From the NCBI RefSeq assembly GCF_014161445.1, contig NZ_JABBXA010000001.1:124001-188000 (forward strand): a stretch of 64,000 bases of DNA, read 5' to 3'. A program made the translations under genes and the position numbers. The notes below the pieces were generated by a model. The model was not told the origin of the DNA and made no database searches. It saw nothing but the letters and a program-made list of their open reading frames with translations. Origin of the DNA: Microbispora sp. H13382. Its GTDB lineage: Bacteria; Actinomycetota; Actinomycetes; Streptosporangiales; Streptosporangiaceae. Of the stretch, positions 61,986-64,000 are shown piece by piece (positions within the stretch are counted from its first letter, which is position 1; every line of letters starts with the position of its first letter).

Positions 61986-62519
61986 ATGGACAGCAGCACG
62001 GTGGCGTTCGCGACCGTACCGACCAGGCTGGGCGACGTGCTCGCCGCCGTCACCGGGGACGGGGTCGCCGCGACGGACTTCCGGGACGGTCCCCTGATCA
62101 GGCAGCGCATCGCCGGCCGCCTCGGGATGACCCCCGCCGACGACCCCGCCCGTACGGCCGTCGTACGGGAGGAGCTGGCGGCGTACTTCCACGGCGAGCT
62201 GAAGGAGTTCCGCGTGCCGGTCGACTGGCGGCTCATGTCGCCGCTGCAGCGGCAGGTCCTCGGCACCTTGTTCGCCACCGTTCCGTACGGCGAGGTGGTG
62301 ACGTACGGGGAGCTGGCGGCGCGCAGCGGCACGGGGGTCCCGGCGCGGGCCATCGGCTCGATCATGGGCGGCAACCCGATCCCGATCATCGTGCCGTGCC
62401 ACCGGGTCGTCGCGAGCAACGGGCTCGGCGGCTTCAGCGGCGGCGACGGCGTGGAGTCCAAGCGGTGGCTGCTCACCCTCGAAGGTCACCTGCCGCCCAC
62501 CCTCGACTGGGACATGTGA
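61986..62519 (+). CDS. ogt: Methylated-DNA--[protein]-cysteine S-methyltransferase
   Basis: The 177-residue protein has the suicide-acceptor motif PCHRV with C138 and the helix-turn-helix AIGSIMGGNPIPIIVP, plus an N-terminal Ada-like domain. It repairs O6-methylguanine. An in-frame ATG at 61977 gives a three-residue longer version. Confidence 0.93.
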   Translation: MDSSTVAFATVPTRLGDVLAAVTGDGVAATDFRDGPLIRQRIAGRLGMTPADDPARTAVVREELAAYFHGELKEFRVPVDWRLMSPLQRQVLGTLFATVPYGEVVTYGELAARSGTGVPARAIGSIMGGNPIPIIVPCHRVVASNGLGGFSGGDGVESKRWLLTLEGHLPPTLDWDM

Positions 62520-62547
62520 CCTCCCCGCCGCTGGGACACTGGACGGT

Positions 62548-63459
62548 GTGGGGCAACTACCGGTGATCGCTGTCGTGGGCGCGACCGCGGCGGGCAAGTC
62601 CGACCTGGCCGTCGAGCTGGCGCTCCGGCTGGGCGGCGAAGTGATCAACACCGACTCCATGCAGCTCTACGAGGGCATGGACATCGGCACGGCCAAGCTC
62701 TCCGCAGGGGAGCGGCGCGGCGTCCCCCATCACCTGCTGGACATCTGGCCGGTGACGCGGACCGCCAGCGTGGCCGAGTATCAGCGGCTCGTCCGTCCCC
62801 TGATCGAGGACCTGCGCTCCCGCGGCCGGGTGCCCGTGCTGGCGGGCGGCTCCGGGCTCTACGTACGCGCCGCGATCGACGACCTGGAGTTCCCGGGGAC
62901 CGATCCGGACGCGCGGGCCCGGCTGGAGAAGGAGCTCGCGGAGACCGGCCCGGCGCCTCTGTACGAACGGCTCAAGGGCCTCGACCCGGTGGCCGCGGAG
63001 AACATCCTGCCGAGCAACGGCCGCAGGATCGTCCGCGCGCTGGAGGTCATCGAGCTGTCCGGGCGGCCGTTCTCGGCCACGATGCCGTCGTACGACGCGG
63101 TCTACGACAGCGTGCAGATCGGCGTCGAGGTGCCGCGGCCGGTCCTGGACGAGCGGATCGAGCTGCGGGTCGGCCGCATGTGGGAGGCCGGGCTGGTGGA
63201 CGAGGTGCGCGCGCTCGCCGCGCGGGGCCTCGCCGAGGGCAGGACCGCCAGCCGGGCCCTCGGGTACGCGCAGGTCCTGCGGTTCCTGAGCGGCGAGTGG
63301 ACCGAGGAGCGGGCCCGGGAGGAGACGGTGCGCGCCACCCGCAGGTTCGCCAGGCGGCAGGAGTCGTGGTTCCGTCGCGACCCCCGGGTGGTGTGGCTGC
63401 CCTTCGACGCCCCCGACCTGGCCGACCGCGCGATCGGCGTGATCACGCGCGCCTCCTAG
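62548..63459 (+). CDS. miaA: tRNA dimethylallyltransferase MiaA
   Basis: The 303-residue enzyme transfers a dimethylallyl group to A37 of tRNA, providing the substrate for MiaB. The P-loop GATAAGKS is near the start, followed by INTDSMQLYEGMDIGTAKL, HHLLDIWPV, GGSGLYVRA and RRFARRQESWFRRD. The GTG at 62548 lies 28 bases after ogt; another GTG is two bases earlier out of frame. It is followed by dapF after nine bases. Confidence 0.96.
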   Translation: MGQLPVIAVVGATAAGKSDLAVELALRLGGEVINTDSMQLYEGMDIGTAKLSAGERRGVPHHLLDIWPVTRTASVAEYQRLVRPLIEDLRSRGRVPVLAGGSGLYVRAAIDDLEFPGTDPDARARLEKELAETGPAPLYERLKGLDPVAAENILPSNGRRIVRALEVIELSGRPFSATMPSYDAVYDSVQIGVEVPRPVLDERIELRVGRMWEAGLVDEVRALAARGLAEGRTASRALGYAQVLRFLSGEWTEERAREETVRATRRFARRQESWFRRDPRVVWLPFDAPDLADRAIGVITRAS

Positions 63460-63468
63460 ACTTCTCTC

Positions 63469-64000
63469 ATGCGCTTTGTGAAGGGCCACGGCACCGAGAA
63501 CGACTTCGTCATCCTGCCGGACGCCGACGCCACGCTGGACCTGTCCGCGCGGGACGTCGCGGTGCTGTGCGACCGGCGTGCGGGCATCGGCGCCGACGGG
63601 GTGCTGCGGGTCGTGCGGACCAAGCTCTGCCCGGAGGTGGCCGGGCAGGCCGGCGAGGCCGAGTGGTTCATGGACTACCGCAACGCGGACGGCGGCATTC
63701 CCGAGATGTGCGGCAACGGCGTCCGGGTCTTCGCCCGCTACCTCGTCGACGCGGGCCTGGCGGCGCCCGGCGAGTTCGCCGTCGCCACCCGCGGGGGCGT
63801 CAAGCGCGTACGGCTCGGCGCCTCGGGCGACGTGACCGTCGACATGGGCAGGCCGCTGGTGCTGGGGGACAGCCGCGCCGTCGTCGACGGGCGCGAGTGC
63901 CGCGGCGTGAACGTGAACATGGGCAACCCCCACCTGGCATGCGCGGTGGCGGAGCCGGTGGCCGGGTTCGACCTCGGCCGGGAGCCCGACTTCGACCGCG
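63469..64000 (+). CDS. dapF: Diaminopimelate epimerase, N-terminal part
   Basis: The first 177 codons of dapF are present; the gene runs off the right end. It converts LL- to meso-diaminopimelate for peptidoglycan and lysine. GHGTENDFV, the first catalytic cysteine C81 in MCGNGVRVFARY, and NMGNPH are visible; the second cysteine lies outside. TAGACT ends six bases before the ATG with no ribosome site, which suggests a leaderless transcript of its own despite the close miaA gene. Confidence 0.96.
   Translation, partial: MRFVKGHGTENDFVILPDADATLDLSARDVAVLCDRRAGIGADGVLRVVRTKLCPEVAGQAGEAEWFMDYRNADGGIPEMCGNGVRVFARYLVDAGLAAPGEFAVATRGGVKRVRLGASGDVTVDMGRPLVLGDSRAVVDGRECRGVNVNMGNPHLACAVAEPVAGFDLGREPDFDR

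Overview
The window is 64 kb of very GC-rich DNA with strong actinobacterial codon bias, which opens long spurious frames opposite most genes. It carries the conserved actinobacterial blocks rimO-pgsA-cinA-clgR, recA-recX-rny, miaB and miaA-dapF. Multidomain secreted proteins (ThuA/glucose-sorbosone dehydrogenase fusion, LVIVD repeat protein, WxL-like protein) point to a filamentous actinomycete, most likely Streptosporangiales. No tRNA, rRNA, CRISPR array or intact mobile element was seen.

Layout. 1-7.6 kb: end of rimO, pgsA, cinA, clgR, an Fpg/Nei glycosylase, an Rrf2 regulator, a membrane EEP-family hydrolase and a stand-alone ROK regulator. 7.6-18.1 kb: an extracellular accessory locus with a strongly folding RNA candidate, two tandem Tat-exported two-domain multicopper oxidases, a 1341-residue ThuA / F5-8C / sugar dehydrogenase / PKD / DUF1080 fusion, a blue-copper protein with Ig-like repeats, and a WxL-like protein. 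One oxidase and the blue-copper protein share a 94-residue C-terminal module. 18.2-24.5 kb: a GH3 beta-N-acetylhexosaminidase with a sugar ABC importer lacking an ATPase, and a divergent ROK regulator with an AT-rich operator. 24.6-33.3 kb: an AraC regulator, an NmrA-quinone reductase fusion, a minisatellite and a large Lhr-type helicase. 33.3-39.5 kb: a VOC protein, DUF3046, a frameshifted STAND/TPR gene, and a four-gene regulator/ABC exporter operon.

39.5-44.4 kb: a TnpB remnant with a preserved right end, next to the SOS-controlled recA promoter; then recA, recX and rny. 44.5-49.1 kb: a divergent LVIVD protein / DUF305 lipoprotein pair and an S9 peptidase. 49.2-53.2 kb: a glutamate-type ABC transporter (ATPase, binding protein, two permeases) with an extra binding protein. 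53.4-57.5 kb: a membrane protein, a NarL/NarX-type two-component pair and a Uma2 protein. 57.6-64 kb: miaB, a membrane protein, rnz, a LigB-like protein, ogt, miaA and the start of dapF.

The most unusual material is the 7.6-18.1 kb copper/sugar surface locus with its shared C-terminal module and folded RNA candidate, and a 25-bp palindrome that supplies the stop codons of two separate secreted-protein genes.
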